In this document: positions 51,771 through 60,531 of the stretch, one piece after another | Layout of the letters: each line of letters starts with the position of its first letter | Position numbering within the stretch: the stretch's first letter is position 1 | From: CAVVSD01 sp963837655 | GTDB taxonomy: Bacteria; Actinomycetota; Thermoleophilia; Solirubrobacterales; Solirubrobacteraceae | DNA length: 64,000 bases | Reading direction: 5' to 3' | Assembly: GCA_963837655.1 (NCBI GenBank) | Contig: CAWIOK010000014.1 | Coordinates: 1 to 64,000 of the forward strand | Notes under the pieces: generated by a model | The model's input: the letters and a program-made list of their open reading frames with translations, nothing else | Database searches by the model: none | What the model was told of the DNA's origin: nothing | Position numbers and translations under genes: made by a program

Positions 51771-52530
51771 GCCCGGACGAACGCGCCCTCGGGGCCCCGC
51801 GGGCGCAGCGCACGGTCGTCCCGCTCGGCGACGCGGGCGTCGGTGGCGGGCGCTTCGCGGTGTTCGCGGGACCCACGCGCGCGACCGACCCCGACGCCTC
51901 CCTGGCGGTCGGGCGCGCGTTCGCCGGCGCCGGGGTCGCGCTGCTCCACAACGGCACGACGTCCCAGGACGACCCGCACGATCGCCCGTCGCGTACCGAG
52001 ATCTCGATCCTCAGCCGCCTGCGCGAGGAGACCGGCCTCCCCGTCGCCGCGCCGATCACCGACATCGCGGACGTCGAGGCCGTGGGCGACTCGGTCGACG
52101 TCGTGCAGCTCGCCGGCTACCACATGCAGAACTACCGGCTCCTGAAGGAGCTCGGCCAGCTCGACCGTCCCGTGATCCTGCGCCGGGGACCGCGAACACG
52201 GTCGACGAGCTCGTCTCCGCGGCCGAGTACGTCCTCGTCGAGGGCAACCCGAACGTCATCCTCTGCGAGCACGGCATCCGCACGTTCGAGCGCCTGTACG
52301 AGCTGACCGTCGACTTCGCCGCCGTTCCACTGCTGAAGGAGCGGACGCATCTGCCGATCGTCGTCGACCCCTCCGCAGCGGGGCGGGCGAAGATCGTCGC
52401 GCCGCTTGCGCTGGCCGCCGCGGCGGCGGGCGCGGACGGCATCGTCCTGGAGGCCGAGCCCGGCGATCTCGATGCCTTCCTGGACATCGTGGCGCGGGCG
52501 ACCGCCTGCGCCGCAGCGCTGGCGCGGTAG
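51767..52530 (+). pseudogene. DAHP-synthase-like (class I aldolase fold) protein with frameshift and lost metal ligands
   Basis: About 254 residues over two frames. The C-half is clearly DAHP-synthase-like: AAEYVLVEGNPNVILCEHGIRTFE and PLALAAAAAGADGIVLEAEP. The N-half keeps the spacing but departs at key points. The GPC metal Cys is Thr (FAGPTRATD), the KPRTSPY phosphate motif is absent, and the DPSH metal His is missing (VVDPSAAGR). It is therefore unlikely to be an ordinary DAHP synthase. The frame break is near 52187: RRG would continue to TANTVDEL if the run of four G had five, so one base is missing at a homopolymer. This may be a sequencing undercall. It is coupled to reductase copy 2. 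Confidence 0.75.
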
Positions 52531-52541
52531 CGTCAGGGCGC

Positions 52542-53561
52542 GTGAGCGCCGACGTCCAGGCGTCCCCAGCTCAGGGTCCGCCCGTCGCAAGTGAGGGACG
52601 TTCCGACCGCAAGCCGCCGTGGATGGCGATCCTCGGGGCGATCGTGTCCATCCTGTCGCTTGCAGGCGTCGTCTGGTGGGCGCTGGGCCAGGAGCCGCCG
52701 ACGCTGCCCGACACCCCGGCTCGCTGGGCGGCGCTCGCGGGTGCGATCGCGCTCTACGGCGTCGCGACCTGCGTGCGCGGGGAGCGCTGGCAGGCGCTGC
52801 TCCGTCACAACGGCGCGCATCCGACGCGGGCCGACTCCTACGCGCTGACCGCGGTCGGGTACATGGGAAACAACGTCCTCCCGGCACGGGCCGGGGACGC
52901 GTTCCGCGTCGTCTTCATGGCGCCGCGCGCCGACACCGGCGCGCGCACGGTCATCGGGACGCTGGTCGCGGAGCGGCTGCTGGACATCGCGGTGCTCGGC
53001 ACCGCGTTCCTCGTGCTGACCTTCGGCGTCGTCGACCACGCCGGGCTGCCGTCCGGCACCCGACTGCGGTTCGTGGCCGGCGCGCTGATCGTGGCGGGCA
53101 TCGTCGCGGCCGCGGCGATCATCGTCGCCCACCGCCGCGGGCACCTCGCGCGGGTCTGGGCGTTCGTCGTCCCGATGATCGCCGCCACCGCGCGCCTACG
53201 TGGCCGCCATGGCGCGGCGATGCTCGGCACCACGATCGTCATCTGGGCGCTGGAGGCCTCCGTGTGGTGGGCAACCGGCGAGGCGTCCGGGCTGGACCTC
53301 GGGGCGGTTGAGGCCTGCTACCTGCTGGCGCTCGCGTCGATGTTCGCGATGATCCCGTCCGGCCCCGGCTACGCGGGCACCATGGACGCGGCCGTGATCT
53401 TCGGCGCCCGCGTGCTGGGCCGATCGTCCTCCGCGGCGCTCTCGTACCTGCTGCTCCTGCGCTTCGTGCTCTTCGTCCCCATCACGCTCGTCGGCCTCGT
53501 CCTGCTCGTCGTCCGCTACGGCGGCTGGGCGAAGCTGCGGTCCCTGCGCCCGGCGGCATGA
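52542..53561 (+). CDS. YbhN/UPF0104-family membrane protein (lysylphosphatidylglycerol-synthase-like flippase domain)
   Basis: A 339-residue protein with about eight transmembrane helices of the LPG_synthase_TM family. The motif YMGNNVLPARAGDAFR (about residues 103-120) and TLVAERLLDI are diagnostic. No catalytic lysyltransferase domain follows, so it is of the flippase or lipid-transport type often found in glycan or lipid gene sets. The GTG start lies 8 nt after a TAGCGT hexamer that includes the previous stop codon. Its last codon overlaps the methyltransferase start (ATGA). Confidence 0.88.
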   Translation: MSADVQASPAQGPPVASEGRSDRKPPWMAILGAIVSILSLAGVVWWALGQEPPTLPDTPARWAALAGAIALYGVATCVRGERWQALLRHNGAHPTRADSYALTAVGYMGNNVLPARAGDAFRVVFMAPRADTGARTVIGTLVAERLLDIAVLGTAFLVLTFGVVDHAGLPSGTRLRFVAGALIVAGIVAAAAIIVAHRRGHLARVWAFVVPMIAATARLRGRHGAAMLGTTIVIWALEASVWWATGEASGLDLGAVEACYLLALASMFAMIPSGPGYAGTMDAAVIFGARVLGRSSSAALSYLLLLRFVLFVPITLVGLVLLVVRYGGWAKLRSLRPAA

Positions 53562-54160
53562 GCGAGCTCGCCGAGGCGATCTGGGAGCAGGTCCCCCTCG
53601 GCGCGATCCCGGAGCACTTCGAGGACAGGCGCGACTGGCTGCTCGGCCTGGTGCCGAGCGGTGCGGCGGTGCTCGACCTCGGCTGTGGCGCGGGCGAGTT
53701 CGCCACCGCGCTGCGCGAGGCGGGTGCCAGGCCGGTCGGGGTGGACGTCGCGCGCGAGCCGCTGCGCCGCGCGGCCGAGCGCGACGCTGCACTGGACCTG
53801 CGGCTGTGGCCTGCCGGAGAGCCGCTCCCGGCCGACGACACGAGCTTCGACGTCGCGTGGGCGGGCGAGGTGCTCGAGCACATCGTCGACCTGGCGCCCT
53901 GGCTCTCGGAGGTCCGCCGCGTGCTGCGGCCGGGCGGCGCGCTGCTCGTGAGCACGCCGCACCATGGTCGGGGGCGGATGCTCGCGCTCGCGCTCAGCAG
54001 CCGGCGCTTCGCGGAGCACTTCGAGCCGCGCGGCGACCATGTCCGCTTCTTCTCGCCCGCGACGCTGCGGGCGTTGCTCGACGACCTCGGCTTCGACGTC
54101 GCGGAGGTGCGCCCGGCGCTTCGGCGCACGACGCTCCTCTGCAGGGCGCTGCGGCCGTAG
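53558..54160 (+). CDS. Class I SAM-dependent methyltransferase
   Basis: A 200-residue methyltransferase. The SAM-binding motif I is VLDLGCGAGEFATAL (about residues 35-49), motif II acidic is GVDVAREPL (about 60), post I/II motif is FDVAWAGEVLEHI and motif III is VLRPGGALLVSTP (about 127). This UbiE/type 11 pattern acts on small molecules or lipids. It is cotranscribed with and coupled to the flippase-like gene. The substrate could be a lipid-linked intermediate, which is speculation. Its TAG is part of the TAGGCT promoter for the next gene. Confidence 0.9.
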   Translation: MSELAEAIWEQVPLGAIPEHFEDRRDWLLGLVPSGAAVLDLGCGAGEFATALREAGARPVGVDVAREPLRRAAERDAALDLRLWPAGEPLPADDTSFDVAWAGEVLEHIVDLAPWLSEVRRVLRPGGALLVSTPHHGRGRMLALALSSRRFAEHFEPRGDHVRFFSPATLRALLDDLGFDVAEVRPALRRTTLLCRALRP

Positions 54161-54163
54161 GCT
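54158..54163 (+). promoter_or_regulatory. -10 hexamer TAGGCT of the YdeI-like gene
   Basis: TAGGCT begins with the stop codon of the methyltransferase gene and is followed by six bases and the GTG at 54170, the leaderless spacing. Confidence 0.5.
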
Positions 54164-54169
54164 GCACCC

Positions 54170-54766
54170 GTGCCGGACGACCTGCCCGAGCTCGTCTTCG
54201 CGACCCAGGCCGACTTCGAGGCGTGGCTCGAGGAGGAGCACGCGACGACGCCGGGAGTCTGGATCCGCGTCGCGAAGGCACGGTCGGGCATCGCCGGGAT
54301 CACACCGGCCGAGGCGATCGAGTCGTGCCTGTGCTTCGGGTGGATCGACAGTCAGCGGATGCCGCGGGACGACACGACGTACCTGCAGCGCTACACGCCG
54401 CGCAGGTCGCGGTCGAAATGGTCGAAGATCAATCGCGAGCGGGCCAGCGGGCTGCTTGCCGAAGGTCGCATGCGGCCGGCAGGGCTCGCCGAGATCCGTC
54501 GGGCGCAGGAGGATGGTCGCTGGGACGCGGCCTACGACTCGGCGCGCACCATGCAGGTCCCGGACGACCTCCAGCGCGCCCTCGACGCCGAGCCGCGCGC
54601 GAAGGCGGAGTTCGCCGAGCTGGATGCCACGAACCGCTACGCGATCCTCTTCCGCATCCACGACGCCAAGCGGCCCGAGACGCGGGCGCGGCGGATCGAG
54701 ACGTTCGTGGACATGCTCGCCAGGGGCGAGCGGCTCCATCCACCACGCAAGAGGAGCACCGGGTGA
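54170..54766 (+). CDS. YdeI/OmdD-family protein
   Basis: A 198-residue protein of the YdeI-like (bacteriocin-protection OmdA) family. The opening ELVFATQADFEAWLEEEH, WIRVAKARSG, the CLCFGWIDSQRMPRDDTTYLQRYTPRRSRSKWSKIN core and a C-terminal NRYAILFRIHDAKRPETRARRIE region are characteristic. Function is uncertain; stress or antimicrobial protection has been reported for relatives. The GTG start follows a TAGGCT hexamer by 6 nt. The stop overlaps the SDR GTG (GTGA), so the two are coupled. Confidence 0.88.
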   Translation: MPDDLPELVFATQADFEAWLEEEHATTPGVWIRVAKARSGIAGITPAEAIESCLCFGWIDSQRMPRDDTTYLQRYTPRRSRSKWSKINRERASGLLAEGRMRPAGLAEIRRAQEDGRWDAAYDSARTMQVPDDLQRALDAEPRAKAEFAELDATNRYAILFRIHDAKRPETRARRIETFVDMLARGERLHPPRKRSTG

Positions 54767-55539
54767 CACTCGAGGGCAGGTCGGCGATCGTGACCGGCGG
54801 CGGCACGGGCATCGGCCGGGCGGGGGCGCTGGCGCTCGCCGCGGCGGGCGCGGGCGTCCTGCTGGTCGGCCGCAGGGAGGAGCCGCTGCGCGACGTCGCG
54901 GGGGAGATCCAGGCCGCGGGCGGCCGGGCGGTCGTGCACGTCGCGGACGTGAGCAGCCCCGAGGAGACGGAGGGCTACGTCGCGGCGGCGGGTGAGGCCT
55001 TCGGCTCTGTCGACGTGCTGTTCGCCAACGCGGGCATCGAAGGGCCGATCGCGCCGATCGCGGAGTTCCCGATCGACGGGTTCGACGAGGTCATCGCGGT
55101 GAACCTGCGCGGCGTGTTCCTCGCGTTGCGCTCCGCGCTCCCGGTCATGACCGCCCAGGGGTCGGGCTCGGTGATCGTCACCGGCTCGCTCGGCAGCGAG
55201 CGCGGTCTGCCGATGACCAGCGCCTACAACGCCGCCAAGCACGCGGTGATCGGGCTGGCGAAGACCGCCGCGGTGGAGGTCGGCGACTCCGGTGTGCGCG
55301 TCAACGCGATCCTGCCCGGCATGATCGACACCCGCATGCTGCACGACATCGTGACGACGCTCACGGGCGGCGACACGGCGGCCGGGATGGACTTCGTCGC
55401 GAAGGTCGCGCCCCAGGGCCGGACGGGCACCGCGGAGGAGATCGCCGAGGTGGTGACGTTCCTGGCCTCCGACGCGGCCAGCTTCGTCAACGGCGCGACG
55501 TGGCAGGTGGACGGGGGCGCGTTGGCGGGGCTGGGGTAG
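54763..55539 (+). CDS. SDR-family NAD(P)-dependent oxidoreductase
   Basis: A 258-residue classical short-chain dehydrogenase. Cofactor motif TGGGTGIG (about residues 12-19), the NAG motif in FANAGIEG, active-site Ser in VTGSLGS (about 140), YNAAK catalytic Tyr and Lys (about 155-159) and the ILPGMIDT loop are all present. The Arg-rich RREEP after strand 2 favours NADP. Substrate unknown. It is the last gene of its coupled set and is followed by a strong hairpin. Confidence 0.93.
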   Translation: MTLEGRSAIVTGGGTGIGRAGALALAAAGAGVLLVGRREEPLRDVAGEIQAAGGRAVVHVADVSSPEETEGYVAAAGEAFGSVDVLFANAGIEGPIAPIAEFPIDGFDEVIAVNLRGVFLALRSALPVMTAQGSGSVIVTGSLGSERGLPMTSAYNAAKHAVIGLAKTAAVEVGDSGVRVNAILPGMIDTRMLHDIVTTLTGGDTAAGMDFVAKVAPQGRTGTAEEIAEVVTFLASDAASFVNGATWQVDGGALAGLG

Positions 55540-55563
55540 GGCGGGACGCCGCCCGCCTACCCC
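55533..55563. terminator. Strong hairpin between the SDR and O-antigen-ligase-like convergent genes
   Basis: GGGGTAGG-GCGGG (55533-55545) pairs with CCCGCCTACCCC (55552-55563) around a 6-nt loop: 12 pairs with one bulged G. It spans both stop codons, so it can serve as a bidirectional U-less terminator. Confidence 0.7.
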
Positions 55564-57680
55564 TTCGCCTTCGCCTTCGCCTTTGCTGCCGCATCCGCCC
55601 GCCGCGCGTTGACGAACGTGTCGATCGTCTCCGCGTCGCGCGGGTCGAGGTAGAGCGCCGGGCGGATCGCGTCGAGCGCGACGGACGGCCGGTTGAGGAC
55701 GTAGAGCTCGAGCTCGGCGAGCCGCAGCCAGGTCCGCGCGTTCTCGGGCTGCAGGCGCACGGCCTGCTCCAGCGCGGCGCGGGCCGCGACTTCGTTGCCC
55801 GCGCGCTGCTCGACGACCGAGAGCTCGAAGAGGGGCTCGACCGTCAGCGGGTTCAGGTCGCGGGCGTCCTGCACCTTCTGGCGGGCGCCGTCGACGTCGC
55901 CCTTGTCGAGCAGGGCGAGCGCGTCCTGGTCGGCGGTCGCCGAGCGCTGCGGGCCGGTCACCGCCCACGATCCGACCAGCGCGAGGGCGATCGCGGCGAC
56001 CGCGCCGGTGACCCGCACGGGGTCGCGGAGGCCCTGGTGCACCCGCCATCGCAGTGGCAGCGGGAGCGGCTGGCCCGCCGACAGCGGCCCGCGGCCCGCC
56101 AGGAAGCCTGCGGCGAGCAGCGCCGGCAACGCGTTGCCGGGGACGAACCACGTGAAGTCGACCGCCGAGTGCACACCGAAGATCACGACGATCGTGAAGA
56201 GCGTCACGAGCGCGATCCGTTCGGGGGTGAACGGCATGCCGCGGTCCTTCGGCCGCAGCCCTGTCGCCCGGACCGCGGACGCCAGCCACGCCGCGAGCAG
56301 GGCGAGCGACGCCGCGAGGCCGATGATCCCGAGGTCGGCTGCGACCTGCGGGATGTAGCCGTGCGCGTGCTGCACGTCGATCTCGTCCTGGCGGTAGCGC
56401 GGCCGCGCCGTCGCGTAGCCGCCGGCTCCGACGCCACGCCAGAGATGGTCGCGGAACGCCTTGAACGCCTCGTTCCAGTAGCGGGCGCGGACGCTGCCCG
56501 CGGCGGTGAGTCGGCCGGCGTCGTTGGACGGGGGCGCCGCCGAGGTGTCGGTCAGCGTGTGCCACGTGTGGGAGATCGACCCGCCGAGCCCGCGGTCGGA
56601 CAGCGCGAGCGCCGCGAACAGCGCGATCGGCGCGAGCGCAAGGACGATGAGGATGACCGCGCCGGCCTGGCGGCGGGTCGCGATGCTCGGCGGTCGCTCG
56701 GCGACCCAGAACGTCACCGCCAGCGACGCTGCGAGCACGACGAGGAGGACCACGGCGATCGCCAGCCCGAGCTCGTAGCCGGCGGACTCGCGGACCGCCA
56801 GCGCGACGTTGTCGTCGCTCAGCCCGGTCTGCCCGAAGGTCCACAGCGCGATCGCCGCGCCGCCCGCTAGGCCGAGCCCGAGGACGGCGACGCCGCGGAG
56901 CCGAAGGGGTACGATCGCGAACCACAGCACGACGCCGATCGCGGCGGCCAGCAGCGCGCCCCGCGAGTAGGCGAGCATGATCGTCGCGAAGCACACCGTG
57001 ACGCCAGGCGCTGCGAGCGCGTTGAGCGCGCCGTGCCCCGTGCGCCGGGCGCCGAGCCACAGGAGCCCCGGCAGGCCCATGGCGGCCGCGAGCCCGACCG
57101 AGTTCCAGTAGCCGAACGGCTCGCGCAGCCGGGCGTAGATCTCGTCGGGGTTCAGGGCGCCGGGCAGCACCTTCGTCATCAGTGCGTACGCGCTGATGAG
57201 GACCGCGCTCAGCGTGATCGCGCCGAGCACCGCCGACCAGCGACGACCGGCGAGATGGGCGAGTGCCACCGCGGCCGCGAACGCCGCGAAGTACGCGAGA
57301 TGCCGGTTGGCGTCGATCCAGGCGTCGGAGGGGTTGATCGCCCACGTGACCGACCAGGCCGCGATCGCGGTGAGCACGAGCATCGCCGCGACCGGCAGGG
57401 CGCCGTAGAGGCGCTCGCGGGCGGGGGCGGCGATGAGCGCCGCGGCCACAACGGCGCCGGAGACGATGAGGATCCCGACCTCGGTCGACGTCGTCGCGCC
57501 GAGGCGAGCGCCGCCGTCGGCGATCGCGGTCACCGCGCAGAGCGCCGCGGTGAGGATCAGCGTGATCGCGATGTCGATGCGGGAGTCGTGCGGGGTCGGC
57601 TCGGCCGGCGGGATGACGAGGGTCTCGCCCGCGCCTGCCGGGACGACCGCCGGGCTAGGCGGTTCGGCGACCCAGGACAC
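55557..57680 (-). CDS. O-antigen ligase/polymerase-like membrane protein with C-terminal TPR repeats
   Basis: A 707-residue protein. Ten to twelve transmembrane helices (about 30-550) include a large extracytoplasmic loop with RARYWNEAFKAFRDHLWRGVGAGGY, the Wzy/WaaL-type signature region, and HAHGYIPQVAADLG. The C-terminal 120 residues carry about three TPR units (ALLDKGDVDGARQ, EQRAGNEVAARAALEQAVRLQPEN, ALDAIRPALYLDP) and end in an Ala-Lys repeat. It probably joins or polymerises glycan units at the outer face of the membrane. The GTG start overlaps the secreted-protein gene upstream by 26 bp. Confidence 0.85.
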   Translation of the reverse strand: MSWVAEPPSPAVVPAGAGETLVIPPAEPTPHDSRIDIAITLILTAALCAVTAIADGGARLGATTSTEVGILIVSGAVVAAALIAAPARERLYGALPVAAMLVLTAIAAWSVTWAINPSDAWIDANRHLAYFAAFAAAVALAHLAGRRWSAVLGAITLSAVLISAYALMTKVLPGALNPDEIYARLREPFGYWNSVGLAAAMGLPGLLWLGARRTGHGALNALAAPGVTVCFATIMLAYSRGALLAAAIGVVLWFAIVPLRLRGVAVLGLGLAGGAAIALWTFGQTGLSDDNVALAVRESAGYELGLAIAVVLLVVLAASLAVTFWVAERPPSIATRRQAGAVILIVLALAPIALFAALALSDRGLGGSISHTWHTLTDTSAAPPSNDAGRLTAAGSVRARYWNEAFKAFRDHLWRGVGAGGYATARPRYRQDEIDVQHAHGYIPQVAADLGIIGLAASLALLAAWLASAVRATGLRPKDRGMPFTPERIALVTLFTIVVIFGVHSAVDFTWFVPGNALPALLAAGFLAGRGPLSAGQPLPLPLRWRVHQGLRDPVRVTGAVAAIALALVGSWAVTGPQRSATADQDALALLDKGDVDGARQKVQDARDLNPLTVEPLFELSVVEQRAGNEVAARAALEQAVRLQPENARTWLRLAELELYVLNRPSVALDAIRPALYLDPRDAETIDTFVNARRADAAAKAKAKAKG

Positions 57681-58272
57681 GGGTCCGCAGCCGGGTGCCG
57701 GTCACAATGATCAGCGCGCCGGCGAGGAGGACGAGGAGTCCGATCACCGGACCGGGAAGCGCGCTGGAGCCGGTGAGGTTGGGAGCCTGCGAGGAGCCGG
57801 GCGGCACGACGGCCGGGCCGGACCCCTTGATGCCCCCGCCGCCGCCGGTGCGCGCCTCGTCGAGCGCCAGGCGCTCCTCTGGGTTCAGGGCAGCGAGCGG
57901 ATCGGTCCCGCGTGCGGCGGGCGCGGGCGTCGGGGTCGAGTCCGTGGGGGCGGTCGAGCCGGTGGAGCCGGTGGAGCCCCCGCCGCTCGCGCCGCCGCCG
58001 GGTGTCGTGGTCGTGCCGCCCCCGGAGCTCTTCTTGTTGCGCCCAGCCGCCGCCTCCAGCTGAGCTCGCTGGATCACGCTCTGGCAGTCGGAGTACTCCG
58101 AGCTGTCGGTCGCGAGCTGGCTGAGCGCGTCGCGGTACTCCTTCTGTGTGTAGGTCTTGCTGAGGACCTCGTCGTCGGCGCAGTCGCGCAGCACGTCGCG
58201 CCCGCTGGCCCATGCCGAGGCGGTTGGGACGAGCAGGATCACGAGCAACGCGAGGAACAGACGCAGTCGCAT
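57655..58272 (-). CDS. Secreted or anchored Ser/Thr/Gly-rich protein with C-terminal membrane helix
   Basis: A 205-residue protein I cannot assign to a family. It has a signal peptide (about residues 1-23), a small folded region with two Cys (CADDEV...SDC) and a helix, then a Gly/Ser/Thr/Pro-rich linker (about 85-120), an EERLALDEAR helix and a C-terminal transmembrane segment (about 172-195) with a basic tail. The topology resembles LPXTG-less surface proteins. The ATG at 58272 was chosen because a TAGCGT hexamer lies 7 nt upstream, excluding the longer GTG start. It overlaps the O-antigen-ligase-like gene, so a cell-surface role in the same system is inferred. Confidence 0.6.
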   Translation of the reverse strand: MRLRLFLALLVILLVPTASAWASGRDVLRDCADDEVLSKTYTQKEYRDALSQLATDSSEYSDCQSVIQRAQLEAAAGRNKKSSGGGTTTTPGGGASGGGSTGSTGSTAPTDSTPTPAPAARGTDPLAALNPEERLALDEARTGGGGGIKGSGPAVVPPGSSQAPNLTGSSALPGPVIGLLVLLAGALIIVTGTRLRTRVLGRRTA

Positions 58273-58277
58273 CGGGG

Positions 58278-59300
58278 TCACGCTAGCGGCAGCACCTGGG
58301 CGAAGCCCTCCGCCCAGGCCCGGAAGGTGTACGGGGCCACGTCCTCCTGCGCCGCAGCGCCGAGCCTCGCACGGAGTTCCGGATCATCGCGCAGGAGTCG
58401 CAGCGCGGCCGCCAGCGCGGCCGGGTCCTCGGAGGGGACGACGAGCCCGTTTCGGCCGTTGCGGACCAGGCCGCCGGCGGCGGCGCCGACCTGGTCGGTG
58501 GCGATCACTGGTGTTCCTGCGTGCATGGCCTCGTTCACAACGAGCCCCCAGGGCTCGCGGAAGGTGCTGGTGCGGCGCGACGGTACGACCACAACGTCCG
58601 CCGTGGACAGGAAGTTGCGCACGGACGCGGGAGGCTGCGGGCCGACGGCCCCCGGGATCCCGTCCACGCCGACGAGCGCGAGCACGCTGGAGGGTGTGGC
58701 GAGCCGGACCCGCGACCACGCGTCGAGCAGCACGTCGAGGCCCTTGCCGGGCTCGTCGCGGCCCACGAACACGACCGCGAAGTCCGCCCCTCGGCGCCAC
58801 TCCGGCCCGGTCGGTGCTGTCGACCAGAACGCCCCGTCGACGGCCTGCGGTGCGATCGCCACGTGCCGCGCGCCGTTGTGCCGGGCGAACGACGCGACGT
58901 GCGGCCCGTACGCGACGACCGCGTCGGCGTCGCGGTACAGCGTGCGCAACAGCACCGCGCCGGCGACGTGCGCGGCGCTGCGCGGGTGCGCCCAGAGGGC
59001 GCTCCAGAGGACGAACGGCACCCCCGCGCGGCGCGCCCCGGCCCATGCGGCGGGCAGCGCGAGGCGCCCCGCAGTCCCGCAGACGACAGCGCGGTAGTCG
59101 CCGGATGCGGCGAGCCGCATCACGTCGGCCTGCTCGATCTCCCGCGCCGGCACCCCGGGATCGGCGACCGCGCCGGTCGCATGGTGCGACCGGCCGCCGA
59201 AGAGGGCCAGCTCGATGCCCGACCGCGCGTGCAGCGCCCGGAACGCGCCGACACGGTCCGGCGCCACCAGGTTGGTGACGAACAGCACCGGCCTGGTCAC
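58278..59300 (-). CDS. Glycosyltransferase, family 4 type (GT-B), copy A
   Basis: A 340-residue GT-B enzyme. The C-terminal Rossmann domain has the retaining nucleotide-sugar signature: FVGRDEPGKGLDVLLDAW (about residue 185), then VVPSRRTSTFREPWGLVVNEAMHAGTPVIATDQVGAAAGGLV with the Glu-x7-Glu pair (about 255-300). The N-terminal acceptor domain begins LFVTNLVAPDRVGAF. It adds a sugar to a lipid-linked or extracellular glycan. The GTG at 59300 was chosen because the preceding residues are Arg-rich and non-homologous. It is followed by the surface-protein and ligase genes on the same strand. Confidence 0.9.
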   Translation of the reverse strand: MTRPVLFVTNLVAPDRVGAFRALHARSGIELALFGGRSHHATGAVADPGVPAREIEQADVMRLAASGDYRAVVCGTAGRLALPAAWAGARRAGVPFVLWSALWAHPRSAAHVAGAVLLRTLYRDADAVVAYGPHVASFARHNGARHVAIAPQAVDGAFWSTAPTGPEWRRGADFAVVFVGRDEPGKGLDVLLDAWSRVRLATPSSVLALVGVDGIPGAVGPQPPASVRNFLSTADVVVVPSRRTSTFREPWGLVVNEAMHAGTPVIATDQVGAAAGGLVRNGRNGLVVPSEDPAALAAALRLLRDDPELRARLGAAAQEDVAPYTFRAWAEGFAQVLPLA

Positions 59301-59352
59301 GCCGGTGTCCTCCACCGGCGGCGACCGCCGGCGAAGACGCAGTCTTCGCCCC

Positions 59353-60531
59353 TCATCGCAGGGCATCCTCGTAGGCGGCGACCGTCGCCTGCCCGCAGAC
59401 GCGCCAGGAGAACGCGCGCTCCACCGTCGCCCGCGCGAGCGCGCCCAGCGCCGCGCGCTGCCGGGGATCGGCGAACAGCTCCTCGATCGCGTCGGCCAGC
59501 ATCTCGGGGTCGCCCGGCGGCACGAGGACCATCCCGTCGCCCGCCCCGGTGATCTCCTCGGGCCCCGGCTCGCCGAGCGCGCCGATGGCCGGCAGGCCGC
59601 CGGCCATCGCCTCCACGTAGGCGACGCCGAACGCCTCGTCGGTCGACGGCAGGACGAACACGTGGGCGTGGCGCATCCGGGCGAGCGCCTCCTCGTGGGG
59701 CAGCTGCCCCGCGAACTCCACCTGCGCCGCGAGCCCGAGATCCTCGGCGAGGCGCTCGAGCGCGCTGTGCTCGGGGCCGTCGCCGACGACGAGGTAGCGC
59801 AGGGTCGGGATGCGGCCGCGGAGGAGCCACATCGCCCGCAGCACGTCGGCGTGGCGCTTGCGGGCGACGAGGTGCCCGACGCTCACGAGCGTGGGCTCAA
59901 GCGCAGGGGCGGCCACCCCGGACGGCAGGTCCGCGCCGAGGCGGACGACCCGCGTGCGCTCCGCGCCCATGGCGCGGCTCATGCGCTCGACCCCGGCGCT
60001 GTTGGCGAGCACGAGGCGCGCGGCCGACAGCGCCGACCGCACCGCCGCCGCCCCTGCGGAGGAGCCGGGGCCGGTGTGGAAGACGTCGCCGCCGTGCACC
60101 GACACCACCAGTGGCTGCTTGATCCGCGCCCGCCGGACGGCCTCGCCGGCGGGGACCGCGTTGTGGGCGTGGACGAGGTCGAACCGGAACGTCCTGCGCA
60201 GACGGCGCAGCGCGATCCCGATCGAGGGCGCCGCGTAGGCGCCCCAGGTCCCGTAGGTGCGCGGTCGCGGCGGGGACAGGAACGGGACGTACTCGACCTC
60301 CAGGCCGTCGAGCTCTGCACGCCGGGGCTGGCGCAGCAGCTCGCGCGCGGCGGCCGCGGCAGCGCGCGGTCCCTCCCGCAGGGTGCGCATCGGCGGCACC
60401 GGGCGGTGCAGGACGAGCACGCGCACGTCGGCACCTGCGTCTCTGGCGGCCATCGCCTGGCGATGCGCCCACACCCCGAGCACCGGATCACTCGCCCGCG
60501 GATAGAACTCCGACACGACCGCGACTCTCAC
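59353..60531 (-). CDS. Glycosyltransferase, family 4 type (GT-B), copy B
   Basis: A 392-residue GT-B glycosyltransferase. The N-domain contains VVSEFYPRASDPVLGVWAHRQ and FDLVHAHNAVPAG. The C-domain contains SVGHLVARKRHADVLRAM, the VVGDGPEHSALERLAEDLG segment and the STDEAFGVAYVEAMAGGLPAIG donor-binding motif with its E-x7-E pair (about 300). The GTG start overlaps the stop of the dual-domain glycosyltransferase by 4 bp (GTGA), so the two are coupled. It belongs to the surface-glycan cluster. Confidence 0.92.
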   Translation of the reverse strand: MRVAVVSEFYPRASDPVLGVWAHRQAMAARDAGADVRVLVLHRPVPPMRTLREGPRAAAAAARELLRQPRRAELDGLEVEYVPFLSPPRPRTYGTWGAYAAPSIGIALRRLRRTFRFDLVHAHNAVPAGEAVRRARIKQPLVVSVHGGDVFHTGPGSSAGAAAVRSALSAARLVLANSAGVERMSRAMGAERTRVVRLGADLPSGVAAPALEPTLVSVGHLVARKRHADVLRAMWLLRGRIPTLRYLVVGDGPEHSALERLAEDLGLAAQVEFAGQLPHEEALARMRHAHVFVLPSTDEAFGVAYVEAMAGGLPAIGALGEPGPEEITGAGDGMVLVPPGDPEMLADAIEELFADPRQRAALGALARATVERAFSWRVCGQATVAAYEDALR

